Below are positions 44,569-52,853 of a stretch of 64,000 bases of DNA, piece after piece. Location of the stretch: assembly GCF_900103265.1 (NCBI RefSeq), contig NZ_FMWX01000008.1, positions 1 through 64,000 of the forward strand. The letters run 5' to 3'. Both the position numbers and the translations under genes were made by a program. How positions within the stretch are numbered: position 1 is the first letter of the stretch; the number at the start of each line of letters is the position of its first letter. The notes under the pieces were generated by a model, which saw only the letters and a program-made list of their open reading frames with translations, searched no databases and was not told the DNA's origin. The stretch comes from Sphingomonas sp. NFR15 (GTDB lineage: Bacteria > Pseudomonadota > Alphaproteobacteria > Sphingomonadales > Sphingomonadaceae).

Positions 44569-45462
44569 TCAGGAGAGACCCAGCGCTTCCTGGACGTGGC
44601 GCAGCTTGTCCGGGTTGCGGACGATGTAGATGGCGGCAATGCGCCCCTCACGGAGTTCAAGCGCGGTGGTCTGAAGAACCTCGCCACGCTCGACGCTGAC
44701 GTAGCCGGGAAGGCCATCGACCATCATCGGACGGATGAGGCGCGGCAAGTCGGGATGCTTGCGCTTCAGCCCCGCGAACAGCCGAAGGGCACGATCCAAC
44801 CCGCGCACCACGTTGCGGAAGGCCAACACCTTGCCGCCCCCGTCCGCGTGGATCGCGACATCCTCGGTGAGGAGCGCCGACAGCGCCTTGGCATCCCCGC
44901 TGGTCGCAGCGGCGAAGAAGGCGCGCGAGATCTCCTCCGCTTCCGCCGGCTGGAGAGTGAAACGGGGCGTGGCGGACTGAACATGCCGGCGCGCGCGGGA
45001 TGCGAGCTGACGGACGGCAGCCGGTTCCCGCCCAAGGGCCGCAGCGACCTCGGGCAGCGGCGTGTCGAACACGTCGTGGAGCAGGAAGGCCGCGCGTTCG
45101 AGCGGCGAGAGCCGCTCCATCGCCAGCATCAGCGTGAGTGTGACGTCGTCGGCCAGCACCTCATCCTGCTCGGTCGTCCCGACGAGCGGATCCGGAAGCC
45201 AAGCGCCGACATAGGTCTCGCGGCGGACACGGGCCGACTTGAGCTGGTCGAGGCAAAGGCGGGTCACGATCCGGGTGAGATAGGCTGCCGGAGTGTCGAC
45301 GCCCCCAGGGACGTCGCACCAGCGCAGCCAAGCCTCTTGGACCACGTCCTCGGCCTCGCTCACCGAGCCGAGCATCCGGTAGGCCAGTCGCAGCAGACGC
45401 GCCCGTTCAGCCTCGAAGTCCGAAAGGCGCAATGCAGAGCCGTCATCCGGTCTCGCAGTCAT
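44569..45462 (-). CDS. ECF41-group RNA polymerase sigma factor (SigJ-like) with SnoaL-like C-terminal domain
   Basis: 297 residues. Sigma region 2 (LRLAYRMLGSVSEAEDVVQE), region 4 (LSPLERAAFLLHDVFDTPL ... REPAAVRQLASRARR), then a SnoaL-like extension of about 130 residues. The ECF41 landmarks are WLPDPL at residues 88-93 in the linker, DGGGKV at 207-212 and NPDKL at 283-287. In this group the fused extension controls sigma activity instead of an anti-sigma factor. The ATG overlaps the upstream membrane-protein stop as ATGA; the operon begins with an ECF41 promoter at 46673, so the sigma factor is predicted to activate itself. Confidence 0.95.
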   Translation of the reverse strand: MTARPDDGSALRLSDFEAERARLLRLAYRMLGSVSEAEDVVQEAWLRWCDVPGGVDTPAAYLTRIVTRLCLDQLKSARVRRETYVGAWLPDPLVGTTEQDEVLADDVTLTLMLAMERLSPLERAAFLLHDVFDTPLPEVAAALGREPAAVRQLASRARRHVQSATPRFTLQPAEAEEISRAFFAAATSGDAKALSALLTEDVAIHADGGGKVLAFRNVVRGLDRALRLFAGLKRKHPDLPRLIRPMMVDGLPGYVSVERGEVLQTTALELREGRIAAIYIVRNPDKLRHVQEALGLS

Positions 45463-45884
45463 GCGACCTCCCTACGGCTGTTCAGCCGCGCGTCGCGCGA
45501 CGCCCATCCGGCAAGAGCCGCGGTCAGGATAGCCGGGAGCGTCACCGCCGGGAAGTCGCGGGCGATCGCGCCTGGCCCGCAGATGCCGACCGCCACCTCC
45601 CACAGGTGGAACATCGCGTGGCCCGCAAGCCAGAGCGCGGCAGTGCTCCACAAGGCGGCTCGCATGGGTTGCCGCAGAACGCCGGTCAGCAGGGCCGCGC
45701 CAACCAGCACGAAGATCAGCCCGATGTCGCGGACGAAGTGCTGGTTGAACGCTCCCGTCGAAGTGACGCCCGGGACGGCGAAATACCAGTTCACCGGATC
45801 GAGCAGCATGACAATGCCGTTGGCCACCCCGCCGAGCCCTAACGCGGTGGCGACGCCGAGGATGATGGATCTCGCGCGCATCAT
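45459..45884 (-). CDS. Four-helix membrane protein in ECF41 operon
   Basis: 141 residues with about four hydrophobic segments (IILGVATALGLGGVANGIVM, IGLIFVLVGAALLTGVL, WSTAALWLAGHAMFHLWEV, LPAILTAALAGWA). It has NQHFVRDIGLIF between the first and second, a pattern seen in small DoxX/DUF4345-like membrane proteins. It is joined by ATGA overlaps both to the epimerase gene before it and the sigma gene after it. It may sense or transmit the signal to the sigma factor; there is no direct evidence for that. Confidence 0.8.
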   Translation of the reverse strand: MMRARSIILGVATALGLGGVANGIVMLLDPVNWYFAVPGVTSTGAFNQHFVRDIGLIFVLVGAALLTGVLRQPMRAALWSTAALWLAGHAMFHLWEVAVGICGPGAIARDFPAVTLPAILTAALAGWASRDARLNSRREVA

Positions 45885-46642
45885 GCGTCCGCCTTCTGAG
45901 TCTGGCGGTCGAGCCAGGCCTCAAACCGGGTTTGCAAGAGACGGGCCTGCTCTCCCGGAACCAGCGTGCTATCGTCCGCAGGCGCTCCGAAGTATCCGGC
46001 GCCCTCGTCGGGCACGATGCCGCGGGGATCGTCCTGCGCACTAAGCCAAGTCGCGACGAACTCGGCAAGGGGAGCGCGCTCTGGTCCGGCAATCTCGATG
46101 ATGCCATTCATCGGCTGCGAGGTAGCGGGATGCGCAAGCGCGAGCGCGACATCGGCCGACGCTATGGGCTGGAACGCGAACGTGGGGAGATGCGCAACGC
46201 CTTCCCGCGTGTGACCCTCCGCGATCGTGCCAAGGAACTCGAAGAACTGCGTCGCTCGGACGATCGTGAAGGGAACGCCGCTGTCCGCCAAGGCCTGCTC
46301 CTGTGCGAGCTTGCCGCGAAAGTAGCCGGAGTTCTGCAATCGGTCAGTGCCGACGATCGAGAGGACCAGCAGATGGCCCACACCGGCGTTCCTAGCGGCG
46401 GCGGCGGTGTTCCCTGCGGACGAACGGAAGAAGTCTAGGACGGCATCGTCTTCGAACGACTTGGGGTTTGTGACGTCCACAACCACCTGCGCTCCGGCGA
46501 AGGCGACGAGGAGCCCGGCTCCGGTCATGCTGTCGACGCCATTTTTCGGAGACGCAGCGACCGCGTCATGGCCCAGAATGGCAAGCTCGGCGACGAGTTG
46601 ACGGCCGATGAGGCCGGTCCCACCGAGGACAACGATCTTCAT
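45881..46642 (-). CDS. NmrA/atypical-SDR NAD(P)-binding protein (epimerase-like) in ECF41 operon
   Basis: 253 residues. MKIVVLGGTGLIGRQLVAEL is the Rossmann motif (GGTGLIG). Further features are VVVDVTNPKSFEDDAV, HLLVLSIVGTDRLQNSGYFR (with the Tyr of the YxxxK-like position replaced) and VPFTIVRATQFFEFLG, all of the NmrA-like atypical SDR class. ATG 46642 is chosen because GGAG lies 8 bases upstream; ATG 46648 is alternative. 'Epimerase' genes are the third class of ECF41 neighbours. A perfect ECF41 promoter lies 31 bases upstream. Confidence 0.88.
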   Translation of the reverse strand: MKIVVLGGTGLIGRQLVAELAILGHDAVAASPKNGVDSMTGAGLLVAFAGAQVVVDVTNPKSFEDDAVLDFFRSSAGNTAAAARNAGVGHLLVLSIVGTDRLQNSGYFRGKLAQEQALADSGVPFTIVRATQFFEFLGTIAEGHTREGVAHLPTFAFQPIASADVALALAHPATSQPMNGIIEIAGPERAPLAEFVATWLSAQDDPRGIVPDEGAGYFGAPADDSTLVPGEQARLLQTRFEAWLDRQTQKADA

Positions 46643-46672
46643 GTCCATGTCTCCTTCATGTGCTGAGCGCAT

Positions 46673-46699
46673 GACGAGGCATCCGGAGGCGGTGTGACA
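46673..46699 (-). promoter_or_regulatory. ECF41 promoter before the epimerase-membrane-sigma operon
   Basis: On the minus strand TGTCACA (46699-46693), 16 bases, then CGTC (46676-46673): the same consensus and spacing as at 44490. The -10 element is 31 bases before the ATG at 46642, so the leader is short. It makes the sigma operon self-activating. Confidence 0.92.
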
Positions 46700-47085
46700 T
46701 CGGCGATCTTTGTCGCTGGCGCTAGTGGCGCTCGAGGCACTGTGGGAACAGCGGGTCGTAGCGGTTGCTGCTGTTAACGTCCTGACAAAGAACGGCTTCA
46801 TCTGGTCGGCACATGCCGTCCCGATTGGGAACCTTCGCCGGGAGAGCTCAGCGCGTCGATCGCGCTGGCAGCCGGCCAAGGCATCCGCTTTCCCGAAACC
46901 TGTTCCCGATTGCTCTTTCTCGAAATTGGCGATCGGAGACGGTGAAGCGGGAATGGTGGCGCCGAACAATCGGCTGCTCATAAGGGCGCAGATTGCACCT
47001 CGGGCGTCCGCTTCTGGGCGCTTCTTCCCAGTCCGCTTGTACGAATTTATGGGCTAACGGCTCGCGTCCTTTGCTCGCCGCACGA
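46700..47085. other. Intergenic stretch upstream of the ECF41 operon
   Basis: 386 bases between the sigma operon promoter and the end of the esterase gene. No coding frame with a ribosome site, repeat or terminator is convincing. Frames running through it on both strands have unnatural composition. Confidence 0.5.
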
Positions 47086-48072
47086 TCACGCCCAACGCGC
47101 CGCGGCGAACCGGCTTACCTCCGCTGCCAATTCGCGGTCCTCCGGTGTGTTACCTTGAAATCCGCCGTGCGGCATAGCTTCAAAGACGTGAAGTTCAGCG
47201 TCGACTCCCACTCTACGTAATGCCCGGTGCATCCGCACGGTATTGGATAGAAAAAGGTCACGGGTCCCGGATTGCAGAAAGGTCGGCGGGAAGCCGGAAT
47301 GATCGCCGAATAACGGCGATAGATACGGATCCGACAGGTCGGCCCCGCCAGCATACAACTCGTTGTTACGCATCAGTGAACCCGGCAGCACAACATCAAC
47401 CATTTGGTTCACTTGGAAACTATCGCCGGACTCGGTGAGATCGACCTCCGGTGAAAGCAGGATTAGCCCTGCTGGGAAAGGAAGCTGCTCGAGCTTCGCT
47501 TGCAGCAGCAGGGCAACCGCTAAGTTTCCGCCCGCCGATCGACCGCCAATGATGACGCGGGACGACGCATGAAGGTCCAGGACATGACGATAGGCCGTTA
47601 TCGCATCGTTGAGCGCTGCGGGATAAGGATGTTCCGGCGGCATTCGATAATCGACACCGTAGCATACCACCCCGTGCTGGTCCGCTTGCATCTGCGCTTG
47701 GACACGGCACGCATCCCCGCCGCCGAATACCAGCGCCCCGCCATGAAAATCCACATAGGCGCAATCAGGCTTCCGCACGATTTTCGGCGTGGCGATGTGA
47801 AGGGTAGCGTCACCAATCTTGACCTGCTCGACCTCCGACTCAAGCGCGCCGGCAAGTCGTTTGACTGCTGCCGCATATTGCACGTCCGCCGCTGCCTTAA
47901 GCGCCATCCAGCCGCCGAGATCATCGGGTGTCGGCATTGTGTACAGCGCGTTAAGCGGCACCCCATCCTCCCTTACGAGGCGTGCGAGGCTGGCCTGCGC
48001 CTCCGGGCTGATGGAGGACGGAACGGGAATCAAGCGTTCCGGCACTGCCACGCCCTGTTTTTTGTCGGTCAT
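47086..48072 (-). CDS. HSL-family alpha/beta hydrolase (esterase/lipase)
   Basis: 328 residues. Hormone-sensitive-lipase hallmarks: YVDFHGGALVFGGGD (HGG oxyanion hole), DYRMPPEHPYPAALNDAITAYRHV, IIGGRSAGGNLAVALLL (GxSxG nucleophile), GTRDLFLSNTVRMHRAL (catalytic Asp) and MPHGGFQG (catalytic His). It probably hydrolyses short-chain esters. The ATG at 48072 is followed by a Lys/Gln-rich start, and GGAGTTCAC lies just upstream. It stands alone, transcribed in the same direction as the ECF41 operon. Confidence 0.9.
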   Translation of the reverse strand: MTDKKQGVAVPERLIPVPSSISPEAQASLARLVREDGVPLNALYTMPTPDDLGGWMALKAAADVQYAAAVKRLAGALESEVEQVKIGDATLHIATPKIVRKPDCAYVDFHGGALVFGGGDACRVQAQMQADQHGVVCYGVDYRMPPEHPYPAALNDAITAYRHVLDLHASSRVIIGGRSAGGNLAVALLLQAKLEQLPFPAGLILLSPEVDLTESGDSFQVNQMVDVVLPGSLMRNNELYAGGADLSDPYLSPLFGDHSGFPPTFLQSGTRDLFLSNTVRMHRALRRVGVDAELHVFEAMPHGGFQGNTPEDRELAAEVSRFAAARWA

Positions 48073-48350
48073 GTGAACTCCATTTCATCGCGCCCGGACC
48101 GCACCAGCGCTGCACCGCATTTATATCGGCATCTATTCGACGCTGGGCACGCCTTCGACCCTCTCGCGACCAATGGACCGCGGAAGGCGCCGAAGGCAGC
48201 TCAACAGGACGTTAACTCCAGCTGCTCGGCCGCAGCCATCGCCGAACGGCAATCTACTTCCATGGGTCCGGTCGACCGTATTGCTGCTCGGTGCTTTCTC
48301 AGCGGTGCTCCCCGCCCAGTACGTCGGGTCCCAGCAGTCGCGGCAACCGG

Positions 48351-49211
48351 TCATGGTTGGTGGGGTGAGGGTGAATTTGCAGGTAGAAGATGGCCCGCCG
48401 CCGTAGGTTGCTCGAAGCCATAGAAGGCGAGCAACGCTTGCGCCTCATGCCCGCGCAGATAAGTGCCAAGCCGCTTGGCGGCGTTGATGCGGGTACCATT
48501 CCGCGACGTGAGGACGATGGTCATCCCGTAGCGGATGGGAACCGCAAGCGCGGCGGGGACCGGAACCTTCACGACCGTAGCGTCATGGCTCGTCACGCGC
48601 GAACTGCAATAGCCGATCGACGCATCCACCTCGCGGGCTATCATACCCTCGGCGGCGCTGGCGGCCTGCGCCGCGCCTGGCTCTTCAATCCGGCTTCCGA
48701 CGACAGCCTTCGCTTTTCCCTTCAAGATAGCGGTGGCGCCCGGACGCACCGCGTCTGCCCTCTCGAAGAATTGCTGTGCATAGTCCCCGCCCGGGTCGGC
48801 GCCTGGAGTCGACGTGCCGATCCGTACCTTGGGGTCCATCAGGCGATCGAGTAGATTGTCGCGGGTCAGTCCGACCTGCGGCAGTGCGGAGACGCACAGG
48901 CGGTTACGCGCGAATGTCGTCACCGGCCCGGCGAGCCGCTGGGCGTGTAACCGTCGCGGATGCTCCATATTGGCCGATACGAACAGATCGACCTGATCAC
49001 CGGCTTCGATCCGCTCACGCATCAGGCCGGCGGGCCCGGTGCGGAGCGTCACCTGCTGGCCCGTCTTCGCGGAATACTGAGCGAGCATCGCTTGCAGCAC
49101 ACCAGTCGCGCTGCCGGCGGCGTAGACCGTGAGAGGCGGACGGACCGGAGCCTCAGCTGAAGCACCAGTCGTCAGCCAAATCGCCGCGGCAGTCACCATG
49201 CGACGCCTCAC
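48351..49211 (-). CDS. ModA-like periplasmic substrate-binding protein
   Basis: About 286 residues. A short signal peptide (MVTAAAIWLTTGASAEA from ATG 49199, or from GTG 49211) precedes the type-2 periplasmic-binding fold: LTVYAAGSATGVLQAMLAQY, GPAGLMRERIEAGDQVDLFVSA, FARNRLCV, PGADPGGDYAQQFFERA and IGYCSSRV. The order is that of molybdate-binding ModA proteins. No ModB/ModC ABC components are nearby. It overlaps the TonB receptor stop (GTGA), so the two are translated together and the receptor probably delivers the ligand. Confidence 0.82.
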   Translation of the reverse strand: MRRRMVTAAAIWLTTGASAEAPVRPPLTVYAAGSATGVLQAMLAQYSAKTGQQVTLRTGPAGLMRERIEAGDQVDLFVSANMEHPRRLHAQRLAGPVTTFARNRLCVSALPQVGLTRDNLLDRLMDPKVRIGTSTPGADPGGDYAQQFFERADAVRPGATAILKGKAKAVVGSRIEEPGAAQAASAAEGMIAREVDASIGYCSSRVTSHDATVVKVPVPAALAVPIRYGMTIVLTSRNGTRINAAKRLGTYLRGHEAQALLAFYGFEQPTAAGHLLPANSPSPHQP

Positions 49212-51316
49212 AGCGCCACCTGCATGGTGATGCGAACATTGCGGGGCGTGCCAAGCGTACCCGTGCCGTTGTCGACACTGTTGTAGCCGTTCTGCCCGGT
49301 CGGTGCGACGTTCGCCCAGTAGCGCTCGTCGAAGAGATTGTTGATCGCGAGCCGAAGCGCCATCGCCTGTCCCCCGACCCTGAGTTGGTATCGTAACCCG
49401 ACATCTAGCAGCGTGTAGGGATCCACCGACGCGGTGCCGCGATAGTTGGTGGGGCGACGGCTGACATGGCTAAGGTCAGCCGTCGCCGTCAGTTGGCGAA
49501 GCATCGGCAGGCGATATTCCGCCAGCAGGTTCAGAGCACGCCTCGGCAAGCCCAGGATCTGCCGGTCGCTCGTCTCCCCGACGCCGGTATCGAACAGTCT
49601 GGCGTCGAGGAGGGCGAGGCCGCCGAAAAGGTTGAGGTCGTCGCCGATCCGCCCATTGACGGTTAGCTCGGCACCGCGATTGCGTTGTCGACCACGCACC
49701 GCAAAGAGGTTATCGGCGCCGACAAAGGCGTACGGACGGCGGATCTGATAGAGCGCCACCGCGAGGCGAATGCGCTCGAGATCGAGCTTGTAACCCGCCT
49801 CCCATTGCGTGCTGCGAAATGGGGCCAGCGCCTCTCCCGCGTTTGCAGCATTAGACGGCGCCGCATCGCCCTGCTGAAGGCTGCTGGCATAGGTCACGTA
49901 ACCGGTCATTCGCTCCTCTGGTTTGAAGAGGATGCTTGCCGCCGGGCTCCAGCCCTGGTCACGATAGCGCGAGGTAACGGCACCGGCGCGATTGAGGTTG
50001 CGTGCCCGGATCCAACTATGGCTGATCGCCGCCTGAAGGGACAGTCGATTGGTCAACTCGACCGTGTCCCCGATGCTCACTGCCTGCTGTCGCGTCGACT
50101 GTGCTTCAAACCGGTTCTTAAAATCGGGGAGAGTCGGCTGCGCGAACGCAACCGGTGCCGCAAGTGTCGCGGTGCCGAGCGTGATCGCTCCCGTCTGGAA
50201 CGGCGTGTACCGCCGCCAGGTGAAGCCGGTTGTGCCCAGGAACAGATCGTGACGCATGCCCGCGATCTCCACATACCCGCGCAGTGCCGCCGAATTGCTG
50301 ACCACGCGGTCGAGGCTGAAAGTGGTGTTCACCGTGGTCGCCCGATACGCCCCGGCCGGGGTGGTCACCGTCAAGGTGGGGACGGTCGAGGCGCGATCGT
50401 TGCTCATTGCGAGCACGCCGGCCGTCAGCTCCCAGCGCTCGCCGAGCCCTTGGAACAGGCGCCCGCTAGCGAGCTTCGTCACATTATCGTCTCCCGCCCA
50501 GACTAGACCGTAACCCTCCCGGCCCGGATCGATGTCTCTTGGGAAGGGCACCCCCGCGGCAAAGGCGAACGTGCCCGGAAAGCCCGTCGCGGTGTAGTGG
50601 TAATAGCTGCCGTTCAGTTCCAGCCGGGTGTATGCGGCCGGTCTTACATCGACCGACGCACTGGCGAGCTTGCGACGCAGATTGCTCGTGCTTGCAAACG
50701 TCTCGCCTTCCTGGCTCAGCAGATTCACTCGCGCGCCGACAGCGCCGAAGCGGCGGCTTAAGTCTGCATGGGCGAGAAGGTTGCCGTCGCTGGCATAGCC
50801 GAACTTCAGCGAGGAAAGCGCGCGCTCGGTCGGCCGCTTGAACGTGTAGTTGAACGTACCGGCCGGGTTGGCTGGCCCGTAGAACGCGCCGGCAAGCCCG
50901 TTGAGCACCTCTATCCGCTCGAACTGCTCGATCGCATAGTCGGTGGTGGCGGCGATGTTGAGGCCGTCGATACGCGTGTTCTGGACGACGCCGGCCTGCA
51001 AGCCGCGCGACTGTGGGCGAACGTTCTCGCCCTGCACTGACGGAATATAGCGGAATAGCTCACGCACGTTCTGCAGCTGCTGGTTCTCGGCAAGGTTCAC
51101 TGGAACGACGCTGATCGAGTAAGGCGTGTCGAGCAGTCGTCGTGCGCCGATCGGGCCGACTTCTGCATGGTCGACCCTGTACGTGTCGTCCTTTGCCGGC
51201 AGCAGACCATTCACGATGATGTCGGCTCCGTCGAGGCGCTCCTGGGCCCGCGCGGCGGTGTTTGCCGTCGACAGAGCCATGACGGCTCCCAATGACGTAG
51301 CAGCGAGTTTTCTCAT
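49208..51316 (-). CDS. TonB-dependent outer-membrane receptor
   Basis: About 702 residues. Signal peptide MRKLAATSLGAVMALSTANTAARA, then a plug domain (TPYSISVVPVNLAENQQLQN, RELFRYIPSVQGENV, GLAGAFYGPANPAGTFNYTFKRP) of the siderophore-receptor type and a 22-strand barrel ending LRLAINNLFDERYW and ITMQVAL with a terminal hydrophobic residue. No clear TonB box beyond ADIIVNG near the N-terminus. ATG 51316 is the probable start; GTG 51322 is possible. Coupled to the ModA-like gene; the ligand may be an oxyanion or metal chelate. Confidence 0.9.
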   Translation of the reverse strand: MRKLAATSLGAVMALSTANTAARAQERLDGADIIVNGLLPAKDDTYRVDHAEVGPIGARRLLDTPYSISVVPVNLAENQQLQNVRELFRYIPSVQGENVRPQSRGLQAGVVQNTRIDGLNIAATTDYAIEQFERIEVLNGLAGAFYGPANPAGTFNYTFKRPTERALSSLKFGYASDGNLLAHADLSRRFGAVGARVNLLSQEGETFASTSNLRRKLASASVDVRPAAYTRLELNGSYYHYTATGFPGTFAFAAGVPFPRDIDPGREGYGLVWAGDDNVTKLASGRLFQGLGERWELTAGVLAMSNDRASTVPTLTVTTPAGAYRATTVNTTFSLDRVVSNSAALRGYVEIAGMRHDLFLGTTGFTWRRYTPFQTGAITLGTATLAAPVAFAQPTLPDFKNRFEAQSTRQQAVSIGDTVELTNRLSLQAAISHSWIRARNLNRAGAVTSRYRDQGWSPAASILFKPEERMTGYVTYASSLQQGDAAPSNAANAGEALAPFRSTQWEAGYKLDLERIRLAVALYQIRRPYAFVGADNLFAVRGRQRNRGAELTVNGRIGDDLNLFGGLALLDARLFDTGVGETSDRQILGLPRRALNLLAEYRLPMLRQLTATADLSHVSRRPTNYRGTASVDPYTLLDVGLRYQLRVGGQAMALRLAINNLFDERYWANVAPTGQNGYNSVDNGTGTLGTPRNVRITMQVAL

Positions 51317-51323
51317 CGCCACC

Positions 51324-51345
51324 GCTATATACCACCGAATATGTT
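51324..51345. promoter_or_regulatory. Possible ModE-like half-site before the TonB receptor
   Basis: GCTATATA at 51324-51331 equals the left half of the classical ModE operator (CGNTATATA-N6-TATATANCG). The expected right half is only partly present (AATATGTT after a 6-base spacer). Because the operon encodes a ModA-like protein, molybdate control is conceivable, but the site is imperfect and overlaps the start region. Confidence 0.25.
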
Positions 51346-51636
51346 CCGGAAGGTTCCGACCGCCGCACTATCGAAGGTGAAATCCTGGTTTGACAGTCAG
51401 CGCAGCGAAGTTCGCTTATACCATCATCACGACCCATTAGCTTCGCCCACAAGGAATTCTGCTTTACTTACAAAGGTGTAGTTCTTGCCTCGGCGTGAAC
51501 ATTCCTTCCTCGGAAAGCGTGACGTCGACCGAGCGAAGCACAGGCGTGCTCGCACGTCCGTACAGCCGCGACATTTTAGCGACGAACCTAAACGCGGGTT
51601 GCGATTTAGGACGAGGAACACGGAGGATTAATCAAC

Positions 51637-52152
51637 TTGCGATCGCTCTCCATTCCCATCGCCGCCGCCCTGACGATCGCGGTTCCCGCCTCGGCAGCTG
51701 CTCAGGATAGAACGATGCCCACGACCATCGAAAGTTCCAACCGGACCTTGATTCAAAATGCCTTCGACCGCTGGGCCAAGGGCGAGTTCGATATCTTCAG
51801 TCTACTTGCCGACGATGCGTCTTGGCACATCACAGGGCAGGACCCGGAGATCGCTAGGACCTACAATTCGCGTCAGGCATTGCTCGATGCGACGTCGCTG
51901 CCGCTTCGCGCGCGCCTGCTCGGGCCGCTCAAACCCGTGGTTCGGAAAATTTGGACCGACGGCGACGATGTGATCGTTCATTGGGACGGCACCGCGCCTC
52001 TCCACGACGGATCGACCTATCGCAACACCTACCTGTGGATCATGACGGTTCGCGACGGGCGCGTCGTTGCCGTCACCGCTTTCCTGGACAACGCCGCGTT
52101 CAAGTCCGCGCTCACCAAGCCGGCTGCTCCGCCCGAGGCCAAGAGAGAATAA
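51637..52152 (+). CDS. Exported SnoaL-like (NTF2 fold) protein
   Basis: 171 residues from TTG 51637, chosen because GGAGG lies 10 bases upstream and the following residues (RSLSIPIAAALTIAVPASAAAQ) form a signal peptide. The mature part has LIQNAFDRWAKGEFDIFSLL, ASWHITGQDPEIARTYNSRQ, VIVHWDGTAPLHDGS and a terminal VRDGRVVAVTAFLD strand, a typical SnoaL-like fold. Function is unknown. Divergent from the TonB receptor. Confidence 0.82.
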   Translation: MRSLSIPIAAALTIAVPASAAAQDRTMPTTIESSNRTLIQNAFDRWAKGEFDIFSLLADDASWHITGQDPEIARTYNSRQALLDATSLPLRARLLGPLKPVVRKIWTDGDDVIVHWDGTAPLHDGSTYRNTYLWIMTVRDGRVVAVTAFLDNAAFKSALTKPAAPPEAKRE

Positions 52153-52352
52153 CGGGGGGCAATGCCGCTTCTACAACGGTACCGCACGAGCGGCAGCCGA
52201 GCGTGCGACCATAAGTTTTCGTCATATCCGAAATAGAGACGTTTAAGCCGGCACGGAAGGATTGACGACAGCGGTCCTTGCGCATCTCAGTAGGCGGCGG
52301 CTTGGTCGCGCGACCTCGACCGTGCCAGCACCAAGAACATCGCCGGCTTCAA

Positions 52353-52769
52353 TCAGCGCGCCTTAGTTGCTATGAAACGCCAGTCCTTCAGGACCGCTAG
52401 GCGGTGAGGTTTAGCAAGACGGATGTAGGTGTCCGTGGCGATGATCCGGCGGAAGTCAGCGCACGAGGGATAACGGACTAGGGCGATCTCGTGCCAATCG
52501 TCATCGGGGCCAACCAAAATGCCCGCAGCTTGGGCACCGGCGTAGACAAGCTCTGGAGCCACGCCAACTTCCGCGCACGCGGCGCGGAAGCCGACTACAT
52601 AACCTTCATAATAGCCCCGCCGGGAATCCGATAAAGCGCCGGCGAAGTCGGCCGGGTATTCAGGCGTTTCGCGAAAGCGGAGAAGGTTGACCATGACGAC
52701 TGGTCCTTCGCCGATCGCTCGCGCTGCGTCGTCCAGCTTCTCTTCGTCCAGCTCCAGCCCGTGTGTCAT
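52353..52769 (-). CDS. DUF1330-family protein
   Basis: 138 residues. GPVVMVNLLRFRETPEYP near residue 22 and WHEIALVRYPSCADFRRIIA are typical of DUF1330, a dimeric alpha-beta barrel (ferredoxin-like) family of unknown function. ATG 52769 has GGAGGC upstream. It is divergent from a LysR gene and probably regulated by it. Confidence 0.85.
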   Translation of the reverse strand: MTHGLELDEEKLDDAARAIGEGPVVMVNLLRFRETPEYPADFAGALSDSRRGYYEGYVVGFRAACAEVGVAPELVYAGAQAAGILVGPDDDWHEIALVRYPSCADFRRIIATDTYIRLAKPHRLAVLKDWRFIATKAR

Positions 52770-52853
52770 GCTAGCCTCCTTGTTGCCTGGCCGTTATGTC
52801 TCATTGGGCACCGCTCATGGTAGCGGGACCGCGAACAGGACTGAGTTGCCATC

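Noticed and set aside
51340..51355. GTTCCGGAAGGTTC near the TonB receptor as a LexA box
   Set aside because: The two GTTC words are 6 bases apart instead of 7, and the genes have no SOS connection.
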